NCBI GenBank assembly: GCA_031556475.1
Contig: JAVBSY010000109.1
Coordinates: forward strand, 1-64,000
DNA length: 64,000 nucleotides
Source of the DNA: Azoarcus sp031556475
GTDB taxonomy: Bacteria > Pseudomonadota > Gammaproteobacteria > Burkholderiales > Rhodocyclaceae
Direction of reading: 5' to 3'
In this document: positions 25,122-33,734 of the stretch, piece after piece
How the letters are laid out: every line of letters begins with the position of its first letter
Numbering within the stretch: the first letter of the stretch is position 1
Translations under genes and position numbers: made by a program
Notes under the pieces: model-generated
What the model was told of the DNA's origin: nothing
The model's database searches: none
Seen by the model: only the letters and a program-made list of their open reading frames with translations

Positions 25122-27302
25122 TCACAGGGCGAAGCGTTCGAGGCGGGCGGCGCGGCGGCGCTGCAGGGCACCGATGACCCAGCCCCGCAGGCCGGCAAGG
25201 AAACGGTCGAAAGCGGTCGGGTTGTGCACAATGTCCGCCCGGTAAAAGGACGGGCACAGCGCCGCGGCCTCCGCCACCTCGCCGCAGTTTCCACAGCCGA
25301 CGCAGCCGTTGTCGACGGTCGCGACCGGGTCTTCCTTCAAGGGATCGCCGCTGTCCTTGACGCCCAGCGACGGACAGCCGGACAGGCGGATGCAGGCATG
25401 ATCCCCGGTGCACACGTCGGCATCGACGCCGAAACGCTCCTTGACCACACGGTGGCCGGCCTTGACCGCCTTGCTGAACAGCGGCTTCAGGCGGCGCTGC
25501 TTGTTCAGCATGCATTCGGACTGGGCGATGATGACCTTCGGCCCGTCGGTTTCCGTACTCAGCGCCTCCTTGAGCGTGTCGCGCATGCGCGCGACATCGT
25601 AGGTGCGGTCGATGGTGCGCACCCATTTCACCCCGACGCCGCGAATCGCGCTTTCGATCGGATTCTTGGTCGTGCGGCGCGGATTATCGGCGCGGGACGA
25701 AAGAATGTCCTGCCCCCCGGTGGCCGACGAGTAGTAATTGTCGACGATGACGATCACGCCATCGTTCTTGTTGAAGACCGCGTTGCCGATCCCCGAGGTC
25801 AGGCCGTTGTGCCAGAAACCGCCATCCCCCATCACCGAAATGGCGCGCTTGCCGCTCTTCACGTTGAAAGCCGAACTCGACGAGGCGCCGAGGCCGTAGC
25901 CCATCGTCGTCGCACCGAGATTGAACGGGGGCAGGATGGAAAACAGATGGCAGCCGATGTCGCAGGAAACATGGTGCGCCCCGACCTCCTTCTCCATCAG
26001 CTTCATCGCCGCGAAGATCGGCCGCTCCGGGCAGCCGACGCAAAACCCTGCCGGGCGGGGCGGCACCACCTGCGCCAGATCCTTGACGCGCGGATGAAAG
26101 ACGATCGGCTGCGCCCCCGTTCCCGCGCCCGAACCACCCTTCACGGCGGTTTCGGCCGGCGCCGGCAGCAGGGCCGGTTGCCGCGCCTTCAGGAACGCCG
26201 CGATGCCATCCCTCATCGCCTGCGTGGTGTATTCGCCCGCGAGCGGCAGCACATCCTTGCCGGACAAATGCGTATCCACGCCGGCCTTGCGCAGGATGGC
26301 GTGCAGGTTCTGCTCGATGTAGTCCGGCTGCCCTTCCTCCAGCAGCAGCACGGCGCTCTTGCCGGAACAGAACTCGATCACCTCGCTGTCGATGACCGGG
26401 TAGGTGACGTTCATCACATACAGCGGAATGCGGCTGTTGCCGAAGGAATCCGCCAGCCCGAGCAATTGCAGGGCGCGGATGACGCCGTTGTACAGGCCGC
26501 CCTGCAGGATCAGACCGATGTCTTCGCGATCGCCGGGAAAGAATTCATTGAGCTTGCGCTGGCGGATGAACTCCACCGCGGCCGGCCAGCGCCGCTCGAT
26601 TTTTTCCTTCTCGTGCAGGAACGAGGCCGGCGGCAGCACGATGCGGCTGGTGTCGCGCGCGGGATTTTCGAGCGCCTGCTGGATACCGAAGGCCGGGCGC
26701 CGGTTCTCCTTGGTGACGAAGCGGCCGTGGACATGACAGGAACGAATCCGGACCTGCAACATCACCGGCGTGCTGCTGGCCTCGGACAATTCGAAGCCAT
26801 CCTCCACCGCCTTGACGATCGATTCGAGATTGGGCCGGGGGTCCAACAACCAGATCTGCGACTTCATCGCGAAGGCGTGGGAGCGCTCCTGCATGATCGA
26901 GGAACCCTCGCCGTAATCCTCGCCGACGATGATCAGCGCGCCACCGGTAACGCCGCCCGAAGCCAGATTCGCCAGCGCATCGGAAGCGACGTTCGTCCCT
27001 ACCGTCGATTTCCACGTCACCGCGCCACGCACGGGATACATCACCGATGCGGCCAGCATCGCGGCGGCCGTCGCCTCCGACGCGCTGGCCTCGAAATGGA
27101 CGCCCAGTTCCTCCAGGATTTCCTCGGCGTCGGCCAGCACATCCATCAGGTGGGAGATCGGCGAGCCCTGGTAGCCGCCGACATAGCCGACGCCGGACTG
27201 CAGCAATGCCTTCGTGATGGCCAATATGCCTTCACCACGAAACTCCTCGCCAGCCTGCAGGCGCAGCAACTCGACCTCTTTCTTGAACGAGCGTTCGGCC
27301 AC
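25122..27302 (-). CDS. iorA: Indolepyruvate-ferredoxin-oxidoreductase-like subunit alpha (ThDP + Fe-S)
   Basis: 726 residues. The N-terminal pyrimidine-binding half begins YVGGYQGSPISHLMDVL and includes a typical GEDYGEGSSIMQERSHA. The ThDP-binding half holds CVGCPERPIF and GDGGFWHNGLTSGIGNAVF. A C-terminal ferredoxin-like region (about 626-686) contains CTGDHACIRLSGCPSL and CVGCGNC followed later by CPSF. The start is GTG at 27302 after AGGAG. First gene of the upper operon, 55-60 bases downstream of a strong promoter. It makes acyl-CoA from 2-oxo acids, passing electrons to ferredoxin or another acceptor. Confidence 0.85.
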   Translation of the reverse strand: MAERSFKKEVELLRLQAGEEFRGEGILAITKALLQSGVGYVGGYQGSPISHLMDVLADAEEILEELGVHFEASASEATAAAMLAASVMYPVRGAVTWKSTVGTNVASDALANLASGGVTGGALIIVGEDYGEGSSIMQERSHAFAMKSQIWLLDPRPNLESIVKAVEDGFELSEASSTPVMLQVRIRSCHVHGRFVTKENRRPAFGIQQALENPARDTSRIVLPPASFLHEKEKIERRWPAAVEFIRQRKLNEFFPGDREDIGLILQGGLYNGVIRALQLLGLADSFGNSRIPLYVMNVTYPVIDSEVIEFCSGKSAVLLLEEGQPDYIEQNLHAILRKAGVDTHLSGKDVLPLAGEYTTQAMRDGIAAFLKARQPALLPAPAETAVKGGSGAGTGAQPIVFHPRVKDLAQVVPPRPAGFCVGCPERPIFAAMKLMEKEVGAHHVSCDIGCHLFSILPPFNLGATTMGYGLGASSSSAFNVKSGKRAISVMGDGGFWHNGLTSGIGNAVFNKNDGVIVIVDNYYSSATGGQDILSSRADNPRRTTKNPIESAIRGVGVKWVRTIDRTYDVARMRDTLKEALSTETDGPKVIIAQSECMLNKQRRLKPLFSKAVKAGHRVVKERFGVDADVCTGDHACIRLSGCPSLGVKDSGDPLKEDPVATVDNGCVGCGNCGEVAEAAALCPSFYRADIVHNPTAFDRFLAGLRGWVIGALQRRRAARLERFAL

Positions 27303-27363
27303 CCTTGTCTCCTACTATTGATCCGCCCGCTCGACCCAGTGGCCTGCATGCGATTTTGAAGAT

Positions 27364-27392
27364 ACTTTATTGTTGAATAATTTGACTGTCAA
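27364..27392 (-). promoter_or_regulatory. Promoter and candidate MarR operator of the ior/oxygenase operon
   Basis: On the minus strand a consensus -35 TTGACA (27387-27392) is separated by 17 bases from TAAAGT (27364-27369). The -35 lies in a short perfect inverted repeat TTGACAGTCAA. The plus strand at 27366-27383 reads TTTATTGTTGAATAATTT, the third copy of the motif shared with the abm and marR promoters. It covers the spacer and most of the -10. Confidence 0.65.
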
Positions 27393-27920
27393 GTATATGG
27401 GCAAGATTTTATACAGAAAGAAAAATATGTTAATAAACATACTGTTATGAAACTATTTTGCCACCACCCGGAGACAACCCACCCGAGAAAGGCTACGAAA
27501 CCCGGGAAAAAAAGGCAGATACACGCCACTGCACACCCGGCAGCGCTCACTTGATGATCAGGTATCGTCAGCACGGCAGGCAGCACACAATATCAAGCAG
27601 GCCCGTCGCCGCGCATCCGGAAAACCCTTTAGAAACAAACGCAACGCTCCCAACCTGGCCACTTCGACGACGGGCAATCGACCCGTTCACCTGCTCGTCA
27701 CCGCACTGCCGCCGACAAACGCGGCAATACCGGCTTTTCAAGCATCGGAGCAACAGGCGGTTCGCCTCCGAAAAGAGCAGATGGTATTGTTCAGACGGTG
27801 CGCCTCCCCAGGACCACCGATTCGGCTTGCCGATAGCGAAACGTCGGAACGTGGATCGATACCTGGGCAGACAGCCAGCCCCTGAATCCAACCACAATAA
27901 AAATCGTCCAAGACGGGCAC
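27393..27920. other. Intergenic region without a recognised gene
   Basis: About 530 bases separate the divergent iorA promoter and the wzm gene. The first part (27400-27450) is A/T-rich and the remainder has ordinary composition. Open frames on both strands here (for example 27458-27937 plus, 27568-27897 minus) are rich in Arg, Cys and Pro and lack family-like motifs, so I treat them as spurious. It probably contains the wzm promoter, but I cannot place one with confidence. Confidence 0.5.
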
Positions 27921-28772
27921 ATGGGACGAAATGCTGAATTCATGAACAACGTAAAACCTCAGTCCAGTTTTCACCCACTGATGGTCATGCAATCGTTGTC
28001 TGCGCATCGCGGCATCATCCGGCAATTCGTCAAGCGGGAAATCGCCGGGCGTTACAAGGGTTCCTTTCTCGGACTGCTCTGGTCCTTCATCAATCCCCTG
28101 TTGACGCTTCTGATCTATACCTTTGTCTTTGGCGTGGTATTCAAGTCGCGCTGGCGTTCCGACTCCATCGGCCACATGGAATTCGCGGTAGTGATGTTCG
28201 CAGGCGTTCTGGTGCATGGGCTGATTGCGGAATGCCTGCAGCGCGCGCCCACCCTGATCGTAGGCAATCCGAATTTCGTCAAGAAAGTCGTGTTCCCGCT
28301 GGAAATCCTGCCCTGGATCACCATTGGCACCGCGCTGTTTCACACCCTGGTCGCATTCTCGATCCTGGTTTGCGCCATATTCATATGGCAAGGCCATGTG
28401 CCTCTGACGGCGATCCTCGTGCCGGTCATCCTGGCGCCTTTTGTGATCCTGACCGCCGGCCTGACGTGGTTTCTGGCGTCGCTCGGGGTTTATCTGCGCG
28501 ATCTGGGACAAATGATGGGAATCGTCACCGCATTCCTGATCTTCATGGCGCCGGTGTTCTACCCATTGCATTCCGTCCCCGAAACGCTGCAGCCGCTTTT
28601 TTATCTGAACCCCGTCACGTTCATCGTCGAACAGACTCGCAATGCCGCCATCTGGGGCAATGCGGTCGACTGGCGCGGCTGGCTGATCTATCTGGCGGTC
28701 GCCTACCTCGTGGCCTGCGCCGGGCTATGGTGGTTTCAAAAAACGCGCAAGGGATTTTCGGATGTGCTCTGA
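27921..28772 (+). CDS. wzm: ABC-2 polysaccharide export permease (Wzm/TagG type)
   Basis: 283 residues with six hydrophobic segments. The N-terminal part REIAGRYKGSFLGLLWSFIN is characteristic of Wzm/TagG permeases, and the C-terminal FYLNPVTFIVEQTRNA is also typical. With Wzt it exports lipid-linked O-antigen or related glycans across the inner membrane. An alternative ATG lies at 27942 (MNNVKPQ). It overlaps wzt by 11 bases. Confidence 0.88.
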   Translation: MGRNAEFMNNVKPQSSFHPLMVMQSLSAHRGIIRQFVKREIAGRYKGSFLGLLWSFINPLLTLLIYTFVFGVVFKSRWRSDSIGHMEFAVVMFAGVLVHGLIAECLQRAPTLIVGNPNFVKKVVFPLEILPWITIGTALFHTLVAFSILVCAIFIWQGHVPLTAILVPVILAPFVILTAGLTWFLASLGVYLRDLGQMMGIVTAFLIFMAPVFYPLHSVPETLQPLFYLNPVTFIVEQTRNAAIWGNAVDWRGWLIYLAVAYLVACAGLWWFQKTRKGFSDVL

Positions 28773-30183
28773 GAGATCCCCCGCAGCGGCGATACGGATC
28801 GCTGGCCTGGGCAAGCGCTACGAAATCTATTCCCGGCCCAAGGACCGCCTGAAGCAAATGATCATGCCGCGGCTGAAACGCATGATCGGCATGCATCCGC
28901 CCGAATATTTCCGCGAGTTCTGGGCCCTGCGCGGTATCGATTTCACGGTGTGGCAAGGCGAGACCGTCGCCATCATCGGCTCGAACGGCTCGGGAAAATC
29001 GACCTTGCTGCAGTTGATCTGCGGCACGCTGCATCCGACGGAAGGCGAAGTCGGCGTCACAGGGCGGATTGCCGCGCTGCTCGAACTCGGAGCCGGATTC
29101 AATCCCGAGTTCACCGGCGAGGAGAATATTTATCTCAGCGGCATGGTGTATGGGATCGACGAAGCCACGCTCACGGAACGCTTCGATTCGATCGTCGCTT
29201 TCGCGGAGATAGGCGAATTCATCGCCCAACCGGTCAAGACCTACTCCAGCGGCATGTATGTCCGCCTGGCTTTCGCCATCGCGGCGCACGTCGACGCCGA
29301 CGTGCTGGTCATCGACGAGGCATTGTCGGTGGGCGATGTGCGCTTCACGCAAAAGTGCATGCGTTTTTTGCGGGCGTTCCAGCAGAAAGGAACCGTGCTG
29401 TTCGTCAGTCACGATACAAGCGCCGTGACGTCGCTTTGTTCGCGAGCGATCTGGCTCGACCATGGCGCGCTGAAGATGGACAGCAGCGCCAAGGAGACGG
29501 TCGAAGCCTATCTGGCGCAACAGCATGCGCTGGACAGAAGGGCACGGGGAGAAACGGTTGCAGTCGCGGCAGTGACAGGCAAGCCGGATCGCCCGGACAG
29601 ACCGGCAAGGAGCGAAACGGTATCCGACACGGCCGGAGCGGACGAGGCGGACCCACGCTGGGAGGCATTGCGCGCACAAGGCAGGGGCGTTCGGATGGAG
29701 GTGTTCGAATTCGATTCCGATCACGTTGGCAACGATTTCGGCACGCGCGGCGCAACGGTCGTAAACGTCGAGCTTCACGGTGAAAACGGCAGACGGCTCG
29801 ACCTCGTCCATGGCGGCGAAATCGTCGAATTGAAGATCGGCGCCAAGCTGCATGTCCCGCTCGAGAACATCATCCTCGGCTTTTACCTGAAAGACCGCCT
29901 GGGACAACGGCTGTTCGGCGACAACACGTTTCTTTCGACACAGGATCGGACCGTGTGCGCCGAGGCAGGTCAATGCTGCTCTGCCGTGTTCCGCTTCAGA
30001 ATGCCCATCCTCCCGGCGGGCACGTATTCGATCGACGCCGCCATCGCCTCGGGGACACAGGACGATCACACGCAGCAGCACTGGGTGCATGACGCCCTGG
30101 CGCTTCGCGCTGTCGAGAGTTCGATGCGCCATGGGCTGGTCGGCATTCCAATGCTTGGCATCACTGTTTTCAAGGAAGGGTAG
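28762..30183 (+). CDS. wzt: ABC polysaccharide exporter ATPase with C-terminal glycan-binding domain (Wzt type)
   Basis: 473 residues. Walker A GSNGSGKST at residues 73-81, signature YSSGMYVRLAFAIA, Walker B VLVIDEALSVGD and the H-loop SHD are intact. Residues about 255-305 form a charged linker. About 310-473 form a beta-sandwich Wzt C-terminal domain, as in O9a/O12-type systems where it recognises the modified end of the glycan. Presence of this domain suggests the exported chain carries a terminal cap, consistent with the methyltransferase domain encoded by the next gene. Confidence 0.88.
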   Translation: MCSERSPAAAIRIAGLGKRYEIYSRPKDRLKQMIMPRLKRMIGMHPPEYFREFWALRGIDFTVWQGETVAIIGSNGSGKSTLLQLICGTLHPTEGEVGVTGRIAALLELGAGFNPEFTGEENIYLSGMVYGIDEATLTERFDSIVAFAEIGEFIAQPVKTYSSGMYVRLAFAIAAHVDADVLVIDEALSVGDVRFTQKCMRFLRAFQQKGTVLFVSHDTSAVTSLCSRAIWLDHGALKMDSSAKETVEAYLAQQHALDRRARGETVAVAAVTGKPDRPDRPARSETVSDTAGADEADPRWEALRAQGRGVRMEVFEFDSDHVGNDFGTRGATVVNVELHGENGRRLDLVHGGEIVELKIGAKLHVPLENIILGFYLKDRLGQRLFGDNTFLSTQDRTVCAEAGQCCSAVFRFRMPILPAGTYSIDAAIASGTQDDHTQQHWVHDALALRAVESSMRHGLVGIPMLGITVFKEG

Positions 30184-30187
30184 ATCC

Positions 30188-33100
30188 ATGCTCGACTTTA
30201 CCGGTGAGCGCTTCATACCCACCGAGGAAGGGGAGATCCGCTACGAGCATATGCATCGCTATGGCTGCGTGCTCGACCTGGCGGCGGGACGCGACGTGCT
30301 CGACATCGCCTGCGGCGAGGGATACGGCTCCGCCATGCTCGCGGGCCGGGCCCGATCGGTGATCGGAATCGACATCTCCGAAAAAGCCGCCGCCCATGCA
30401 CGCGCCAGCTATCGAAACCTGCCGAATCTGAGCTTCATGGCGGGTAACGCCACGGCTATCCCGCTGGCCGACGCCTGCGTCGATGTGGTGGTGTCTTTCG
30501 AGACGATCGAACACCTTGGCGGGCAAGAGGAGATGATTGCCCAAATTCGCCGGGTGTTGCGTCCAGACGGCGTATTGATCATCTCTTCGCCCAACCGGAA
30601 AGCATATTCGGATGATCGCGATTATCGTAACGAATACCACGTCAAGGAGCTTTATTTCGAAGAGCTGAATGCGCTGTTGCGCTCCCGGTTTCCCCGGGTC
30701 AGGTATTACGGTCAACGGTTGGCGACAAATTCGCTGCTGTTGCCTCTGCACGGCACGGAAACAAGTTATCAGGCATTGACACTGCACGGCGGTGAACTCA
30801 GGAAAGCGACAGCGGTGGCGACGGCGGCGGAGACGATGTATTTCATCGCCGTCTGTTCCGCCGAAGGGGTCGCCTCGCCCTCCATGCCCGCATCGGTTTT
30901 TTTCGAGGACGGCACCGATCTCCATGCCACACATGAAAAAGTGGCACGCTGGGCCAAACGCCTCAGCGCCGAAGAATCCGCTGTCCGGGAACGTCTCGGC
31001 GAATTGCAACACGAGTTCGACCGACGGAGCGAATGGGCACTGTCCCTCGACCGGGAGGTAACCCAATTGCGCAGCCAGTTGGAAAAAACCCGGAACGAGC
31101 TTGAGCAGCGGAGCGAATGGGCGTTGTCGCTCGACCGTGAAGCAACCCAATTACGCGGCCGGTTGGAAGAAACCCGGAACGAACTCGAACAACGGAACAC
31201 ACGGTTGCAGGAAGCGGAAGCCGAGCGAACCCGAATGCAGCGGATTCATACCGAATGCAGCGATACGCTGCGGACGGTCTTGAGCTCGCGGTCGTGGAGG
31301 CTGACACGCCCGCTGCGTTTCGCCGCACGGCTCGTCCGCGGTGAATTCGGAGCGGCACGTGCCGGCCTGCGCCCCTTCGCGGTCAAGATGGGGAACACGT
31401 TCTACCGCAAGGCGCCGCTGCCGAGAAAATGGAAAAACTATTTCGTCGACATTGCCTACCGCCACTGCGGTTCCCTGTTCGAGGGAGTGGTTCACTACGA
31501 AGTATGGCGCCGCCATTACGATGGAACAGCCCCGGCACAAGTGCAAGCCGGTCCGGCGACGGCGGACGAAATCGAATCGATGCTCGGCTCACTGCACCTG
31601 GATGAAGTCGAAACGCCTGTCGTGTCGGTAATCATTCCGACCTATGGCAACGCCGGCTATACGCTCTCGTGCATACGCTCTATTTGTACCCATCGGCCCG
31701 CAGTGCCGATAGAGGTTCTCGTCGTCGAAGACGCCTCCGGAGACGAGGAAATCCTCCGGTTGCGGGAAATTCCCGGGCTGCGTTTCGTGGCGAATGACTC
31801 GAACCTTGGCTTCATCCTGTCGTGCAACCACGCCGCGGGTCTGGCACGCGGGAAATACCTCCATTTTCTCAATAACGACACCCAGGTCACCACGGGATGG
31901 CTGGATACCATGCTGGCGCTGTTCGACACCGAAGAAGACTGCGGCATGGTGGGTTCGAAGCTCGTATATCCGGACGGACGTTTGCAGGAAGCGGGAGGAA
32001 TCCTGTGGCGCGATGGTTCCGCCTGGAATTTCGGCCGGCTCGACGAGCCGACGCGCAGCGCTTACAACTATGTCAAGGACGTCGACTACTGCTCGGGAGC
32101 ATCGCTGTTGATTCCGGCTGCGCTTTTCCGTGCCCTGAACGGCTTCGACGAGCATTATGCTCCGGCGTATTACGAAGACTCCGACCTGGCATTCCGCGTC
32201 CGCGCCGCGGGCAGACGGGTGCTCTATCAGCCGGAATCGGTCGTCATCCATCATGAAGGCGTTTCGCATGGCACCGATACCGCCAGCGGCGTGAAGGCGC
32301 ATCAGATCGCAAACCAAAAGAAATTCCGCGCACGCTGGAAGGAAGTGCTCGACCGCGAGCACTTCGACAACGGCACCCACGTTTTCCATGCGCGCGAACG
32401 CTCCGCCGCCAGGAAAACGATCCTCGTGATTGACCACTATGTACCGCAACCCGACCGCGACGCGGGATCGCGCTCGATGTGGTGCATTCTCCGCGTTCTG
32501 AAAAAAATGGGCCTGAACGTGAAGTTCTGGCCGCAAAACCTTTGGCATGACCCCGGCTATGTTTCGATCCTGCAGCAGGCTGGCATCGAGGTTTTCTACG
32601 GGGGCGAGTTCCAGAACGTTTTCACCGACTGGATGGCGGAGCACGGTGCCGCGCTCGATTACGTATTCCTGAGCCGGCCAACCGTGGCGCCGGACTTTCT
32701 ACCTGCCGTGCGTGCGCACAGCCGAGCCAAGGTGCTGTACTACGGACACGACATACATCACGCAAGAATGCTGGGCGAATACACGCTGACCGGCACGGAA
32801 ACACTGCGCAGGAAAGCCGATGCGATGCGTGCGCAGGAACTGGCGCTATGGAAAAGCGTGGATGTCGTCTACTACCCATCGTCATCCGAAACCTCGACCG
32901 TACTCGAAACAGTCCCGGAAGCCACCGCAAGAACCATACCGCTGTATTTCTTCGACAACGATCCGCCTGGCATGGCGGAACCGTCACCACGAGAACGCAA
33001 GGGAATTCTCTTTGTGGCGGGCTTCGCCCATCCGCCCAATGTGGATGCGGCGAAATGGCTGGTACAGGAAATCATGCCCGCGATACGGCTGCATGCTCCA

Positions 33101-33562
33101 GGCGTGCATCTCTGGCTCGTGGGCTCCAATCCGACTGACGAAGTCCGCAATCTCGCCGCAGACAACATTACCGTTACCGGACATGTCACGGATCCGCAAT
33201 TGCTCGATTTCTACCGCAGCGCTCGCGTCGCGATCGTGCCTCTACGTTTCGGCGCGGGAATGAAGGGAAAGGTCGTGGAAGCACTGAATTATGGACTGCC
33301 CCTGGTCACCACTTCCGTGGGCGCCCAGGGCCTCGACGGGCTGGAAAACGTGGCTTCCGTTTCGAATGACGCATACGTGCTGGCGCAGCAAACCGTGACG
33401 CTTCTGAACGACGACGATCACTGGTGCAAGGTTGCAGAGAAGGCGAAAATCTATGCCGCCAGCCGGTTTTCCGCGCAGGCAATGGAGAACGTGCTGCGGC
33501 TTGACATCGACACACCCACCCCGTGCCATGTGCAGTCAGAAACATCGAATGCCATGAAATAG
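30188..33562 (+). CDS. Multidomain methyltransferase - coiled coil - GT2 - GT4 glycan enzyme
   Basis: 1124 residues. About 1-200 is a class I SAM methyltransferase (VLDIACGEGYGSAML, SFETIEHLGG). About 265-390 is a coiled coil with two near-identical 28-residue repeats (RSEWALSLDRE...NELEQ). About 505-760 is a GT2 glycosyltransferase (VSVIIPTYGNAGYT, FLNNDTQVT, PAYYEDSDLAFRVRAAG). About 785-1110 is a GT-B/GT4 domain (GAGMKGKVVEALNYGLPLVTT). The ATG at 30188 follows AAGGAAGGG; a frame upstream overlaps wzt. It probably extends and methyl-caps a surface glycan in the cytoplasm before export by Wzm/Wzt. Confidence 0.85.
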   Translation: MLDFTGERFIPTEEGEIRYEHMHRYGCVLDLAAGRDVLDIACGEGYGSAMLAGRARSVIGIDISEKAAAHARASYRNLPNLSFMAGNATAIPLADACVDVVVSFETIEHLGGQEEMIAQIRRVLRPDGVLIISSPNRKAYSDDRDYRNEYHVKELYFEELNALLRSRFPRVRYYGQRLATNSLLLPLHGTETSYQALTLHGGELRKATAVATAAETMYFIAVCSAEGVASPSMPASVFFEDGTDLHATHEKVARWAKRLSAEESAVRERLGELQHEFDRRSEWALSLDREVTQLRSQLEKTRNELEQRSEWALSLDREATQLRGRLEETRNELEQRNTRLQEAEAERTRMQRIHTECSDTLRTVLSSRSWRLTRPLRFAARLVRGEFGAARAGLRPFAVKMGNTFYRKAPLPRKWKNYFVDIAYRHCGSLFEGVVHYEVWRRHYDGTAPAQVQAGPATADEIESMLGSLHLDEVETPVVSVIIPTYGNAGYTLSCIRSICTHRPAVPIEVLVVEDASGDEEILRLREIPGLRFVANDSNLGFILSCNHAAGLARGKYLHFLNNDTQVTTGWLDTMLALFDTEEDCGMVGSKLVYPDGRLQEAGGILWRDGSAWNFGRLDEPTRSAYNYVKDVDYCSGASLLIPAALFRALNGFDEHYAPAYYEDSDLAFRVRAAGRRVLYQPESVVIHHEGVSHGTDTASGVKAHQIANQKKFRARWKEVLDREHFDNGTHVFHARERSAARKTILVIDHYVPQPDRDAGSRSMWCILRVLKKMGLNVKFWPQNLWHDPGYVSILQQAGIEVFYGGEFQNVFTDWMAEHGAALDYVFLSRPTVAPDFLPAVRAHSRAKVLYYGHDIHHARMLGEYTLTGTETLRRKADAMRAQELALWKSVDVVYYPSSSETSTVLETVPEATARTIPLYFFDNDPPGMAEPSPRERKGILFVAGFAHPPNVDAAKWLVQEIMPAIRLHAPGVHLWLVGSNPTDEVRNLAADNITVTGHVTDPQLLDFYRSARVAIVPLRFGAGMKGKVVEALNYGLPLVTTSVGAQGLDGLENVASVSNDAYVLAQQTVTLLNDDDHWCKVAEKAKIYAASRFSAQAMENVLRLDIDTPTPCHVQSETSNAMK

Positions 33563-33734
33563 CCAAAAGGACATGACCCGCCCCCTGTCCCGGCTCAGGA
33601 GAAGGAGGTACTCAACCGCAAGGGAAGCGGGCAAGACCAGCCCCACGATACGGCTTCGGGCGCATAATTACCGGCGTTTATTATCCTTGCACCGTTTCCG
33701 TATCGCGCAGCTGTGCGCGCCAGAGGCCATTTCC

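Noticed and set aside
27458..27937. Open frames in the iorA-wzm intergenic region
   Set aside because: Composition is Arg/Pro/Cys-rich, there are no motifs, and one frame runs into the start of wzm. Treated as non-coding.
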